Under the pieces are notes generated by a model. That model saw only the letters and a program-made list of their open reading frames with translations. It ran no database searches and had not been told where the DNA came from. Below, one piece after another: positions 5,755 to 7,438 of a stretch of DNA of 7,438 nt. A program made the translations under genes and the position numbers. Source of the stretch: Acidimicrobiaceae bacterium. Its GTDB lineage: Bacteria; Actinomycetota; Acidimicrobiia; Acidimicrobiales; RAAP-2. Location of the stretch: assembly GCA_003164275.1 (NCBI GenBank), contig PLSY01000130.1:5177-12614 (forward strand), read 5' to 3'. The first letter of the stretch is position 1. Each line of letters opens with the position of its first letter.

Positions 5755-6600
5755 TTAAGTTCGCCTGATCCAACTGAGATCGATCTGTTCCTGAGGCGGA
5801 GAGAAGCGGTCGGCGAACCGATTGATCACCTGTGCAACGCAGAGGATGCACCCGCCAAGGTTTGCCAGCACCTCCAGCCGTTCGTTCCCGTGCTCCAGTC
5901 CCACAGTCGACTCGATGCCAGGATGGTCGCTGACAATCCGTGGTGGTGGTGGCTTTGTGAAACTCCATGTGTCAACAAGGGCATTCGAGACCAGTCTTCC
6001 AAACTGGGGATCATTCCGAAACCCAAAATCCTGCGTCAATCCATTCGGTATAGGTACCGAGGTCATGCCGACTTGTACGAAGTGTGGCTGACGGTGCTTG
6101 TCCACGATGTCGAGGGTGTGGACATCCAGTAGCGCCTGTCGAAGAGGGGAAGCCCAGTCGTTGCGGTCGTGATAGGGCTGAAGCCATGCAATGGCCCTCT
6201 GATCTCGAATACTCAATCGTTTGATTGCTGGCCATTCGCTCGTCGGCTTCTTCTGACCTCCACTCGCCATAGGAGGCTTGACGTAGATTGGGAATGCCGA
6301 GTTCTTGATAGCGGTTTTCGGGATCCTCCCTCCATACCGGCGAAGGTGTAGCTGGTAGACGAGATGGTCGAGTGATGCCCTGAGGCTGTGCAGACAGTCC
6401 CCAAACACAAACGGCCATCGATCGTCCAGAGGTGGGATGTCTTGAACGTAGAAGCGGAACTCCAGCCCATTCGGGTGAGCTTCGATGCGAACAGGCCTGA
6501 CCTTCCGGTCAACCCCGTCGTGCATCTCGTACTTCAGAGTTCGGTAGAGGCTGACTGCCCATCCAAGACGAGCTATCGGATCGGTGAGACTTCCTCTCAA
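5755..6600 (-). CDS. Conserved-looking protein of unknown function, alpha-helical with R-x4-H motif
   Basis: This 281-residue frame ends in TAA at 5755. The start is uncertain: TTG at 6600 follows an in-frame TGA closely, the ribosome-binding site is poor, and the next ATG (residue 26) would remove a helix that seems to belong. Residues 64-84 (FVFGDCLHSLRASLDHLVYQ) and 159-170 (DVHTLDIVDKHR) match a pattern I remember from uncharacterised bacterial proteins, written roughly as GD-x-LH-x-LR-x-x-LDHL plus LD-x-x-KHR. Arg74 and His79 form an R-x4-H spacing, as in HEPN ribonucleases, but the polar residue usually after Arg is Ala here, so HEPN membership is only a guess. There is no signal peptide or membrane segment, so it is probably cytoplasmic. 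It converges with the J-domain gene, with 52 bp between the stops. Confidence 0.8.
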   Translation of the reverse strand: MRGSLTDPIARLGWAVSLYRTLKYEMHDGVDRKVRPVRIEAHPNGLEFRFYVQDIPPLDDRWPFVFGDCLHSLRASLDHLVYQLHLRRYGGRIPKTAIKNSAFPIYVKPPMASGGQKKPTSEWPAIKRLSIRDQRAIAWLQPYHDRNDWASPLRQALLDVHTLDIVDKHRQPHFVQVGMTSVPIPNGLTQDFGFRNDPQFGRLVSNALVDTWSFTKPPPPRIVSDHPGIESTVGLEHGNERLEVLANLGGCILCVAQVINRFADRFSPPQEQIDLSWIRRT

Positions 6601-6640
6601 TGCTCAGCACAATCGTCATCGAATCGAGACGCATGGACCT

Positions 6641-6676
6641 TGTTCATGGGCCACATCCTCTCAAGGGCCATGAACA
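6641..6676. terminator. Strong hairpin between two minus-strand genes, possible terminator or processing site
   Basis: A 12-bp stem (TGTTCATGGGCC with GGGCCATGAACA, one G/G mismatch) encloses a 12-base loop. It lies just after the stop of the Thr-rich membrane protein (6684) and before the gene starting at 6600. There is no T-run on either side, so it is not a textbook intrinsic terminator. Actinobacterial terminators often lack the T-run. It could also stabilise an mRNA end. Confidence 0.55.
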
Positions 6677-6683
6677 CCGATCA

Positions 6684-7160
6684 TCAGCAGTCCTTCCCGT
6701 TTAGCCAGTACCCGCCGACTAGGTTCCCGTTCTGGTCAGCGCCCCCGCTGCAACCACGAGAGCCGCTGTAGTCCATCCCGAGCGGCGATCCTGGCGGAGG
6801 CGGAAAGCAGCAGTAGTAGGGGCCTGGGTTGGCACCAAGTGGATCTCCTGTTTGCCAGACCACCGGCCCATAGACACCAGCAGTGATCTTGTCGATCATC
6901 ATGGTCGTTGTGGGTGCAGGGACTGTAGTTGTGGTGACCGGCACCGTCGTAGCAGGAGCCGACGTCGTCGTAGGGACGACTCGTGTAGTCGTACTTGCCG
7001 AGAATTTGGTGGTGGTCGTGGTGCTACTACTGGTCGAGCTTCGGGTGGCCAGGGCAGTGACCCCGACTGCAGCCAGCGCAACGATGGCGACGATGGCAAC
7101 GATCATCCACCCGTTCAGCAGATGCGACTTCTCATCTGCGTCGATCGACTCACCCGCCAC
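6684..7160 (-). CDS. Single-span membrane protein with Thr-rich stalk and Cys-rich C-terminal domain
   Basis: This protein has 158 residues from a GTG at 7160, with an AGGAG ribosome-binding site five bases upstream. A short polar head (1-16) is followed by one hydrophobic helix (about 17-38, MIVAIVAIVALAAVGVTALA), then Arg40. Residues 41-87 are almost entirely Ser, Thr, Val, Pro and Ala, a typical extended wall-spanning or glycosylatable stalk. Residues 88-158 form a compact domain with four cysteines (117, 118, 137 and the very last residue, 158), a Pro run and many Gly/Tyr, probably closed by two disulfides. The layout suggests an anchor with the C-terminal domain outside the cell, where disulfides can form. 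I know no family for the end domain. It shares no domain with the other secreted proteins here. Confidence 0.82.
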   Translation of the reverse strand: MAGESIDADEKSHLLNGWMIVAIVAIVALAAVGVTALATRSSTSSSTTTTTKFSASTTTRVVPTTTSAPATTVPVTTTTVPAPTTTMMIDKITAGVYGPVVWQTGDPLGANPGPYYCCFPPPPGSPLGMDYSGSRGCSGGADQNGNLVGGYWLNGKDC

Positions 7161-7268
7161 GGCATCTCCTCATGACCAACTGGAACGTTGATGGATCGTA
7201 GGAGAGAACGCCGCTAGTGCCTCGCACATATCCGGCGCTATGGGGGGGTAGTAAGCCTCTTGAGTGGA

Positions 7269-7295
7269 GGAGCGATCACCTGCCACGATCGCTTC
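7269..7295. repeat. Inverted repeat directly before the ATG at 7296
   Basis: GGAGCGATC (7269-7277) pairs with GATCGCTTC (7287-7295) over nine positions with one G-T wobble, around a 9-base loop. It ends at the base before the plus-strand ATG at 7296. It could be an operator or an mRNA hairpin that hinders initiation, or a terminator for a minus-strand transcript arriving from the right. Confidence 0.5.
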
Positions 7296-7438
7296 ATGAG
7301 GAATCGGAAAGTCATCGCCGTCGGCGTCGCACTCTCGATCTGGGCCGTCGTGACGCCATACATGTAACGAGATCTTCGGGTCCGAACGTCTGAGCAAGTC
7401 CGTGGGCCAAAGTGGCTCTTCGAAAATGAGCGGGGTGC
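7296..7438 (+). pseudogene. Start of a possible secreted or membrane protein, interrupted by a frameshift, running off the right edge
   Basis: ATG at 7296 opens a peptide that looks like a signal peptide or short membrane anchor: MRNRK, then the hydrophobic VIAVGVALSIWAVVT. Codons are strongly G/C-ending. TAA at 7365 ends it after 23 residues. In the next frame, from about 7360, codon use is again gene-like to the edge of the window (NEIFGSERLSKSVGQ), which suggests one gene with a one-base shift near 7350-7365. The shift could be a real mutation or a sequence error. The alternatives are a true 23-residue membrane peptide, or a minus-strand frame of 75 codons (7170-7397, TTG start) that overlaps it and ends 9 bases before the next gene. 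No ribosome-binding site is well placed, because GGAGGAG lies too far upstream and inside the hairpin. The product is unknown. Confidence 0.35.

Noticed and set aside
7170..7397. A 75-codon minus-strand frame ending just before the Thr-rich membrane protein
   Set aside because: It has a TTG start, no ribosome-binding site that I can see and unremarkable codon use. The overlapping plus-strand signal-like frame is better, though the choice is not secure.

Overview
The window looks like chromosomal DNA from a high-GC actinobacterium. The low-GC-tolerant but mostly G/C-ending codons, GTG and TTG starts, promoter-to-start spacing that implies leaderless mRNAs, and secreted Ig-like and IPT/TIG proteins of a style I associate with Acidimicrobiia all fit. 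The lineage is an inference, not a demonstrated assignment. I recognise no rRNA, tRNA, CRISPR array or insertion sequence.

Layout from left to right. (1) Minus strand, 1-841: a secreted CHAP-family peptidoglycan hydrolase whose C-terminal Ig-like domain runs off the left edge. (2) 842-1259: no convincing complete gene, but a gene-like plus-strand stretch begins at 994. (3) Minus strand, 1260-1838: small serine recombinase A. (4) 1839-2188: the recombinase A promoter and a possible 48-codon minus-strand gene. (5) Minus strand, 2189-4507: a 772-residue secreted protein made of a signal peptide, an Ig-like domain, two IPT/TIG domains and a parallel beta-helix-like region holding an exact 145-bp direct repeat. 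(6) Plus strand, 4744-5313: small serine recombinase B, followed 29 bp later by a 119-residue J-domain protein (5343-5702). (7) Minus strand, 5755-6600: a 281-residue protein of unknown function. (8) Minus strand, 6684-7160: a single-span membrane protein with a Thr-rich stalk and a Cys-rich end. (9) Plus strand, 7296 to the right edge: a signal-peptide-like start with a probable frameshift.

The most interesting arrangement is the segment 1839-4743. It carries the large surface protein and is bounded by two related recombinase genes that point outward. Both have an extended -10 element placed so that the start codon is the likely transcription start. The secreted CHAP hydrolase just outside shares the same Ig-like domain as the surface protein. 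A recombinase-associated, possibly variable or mobile, cell-surface module is a reasonable hypothesis. The sequence alone does not show that recombination occurs.
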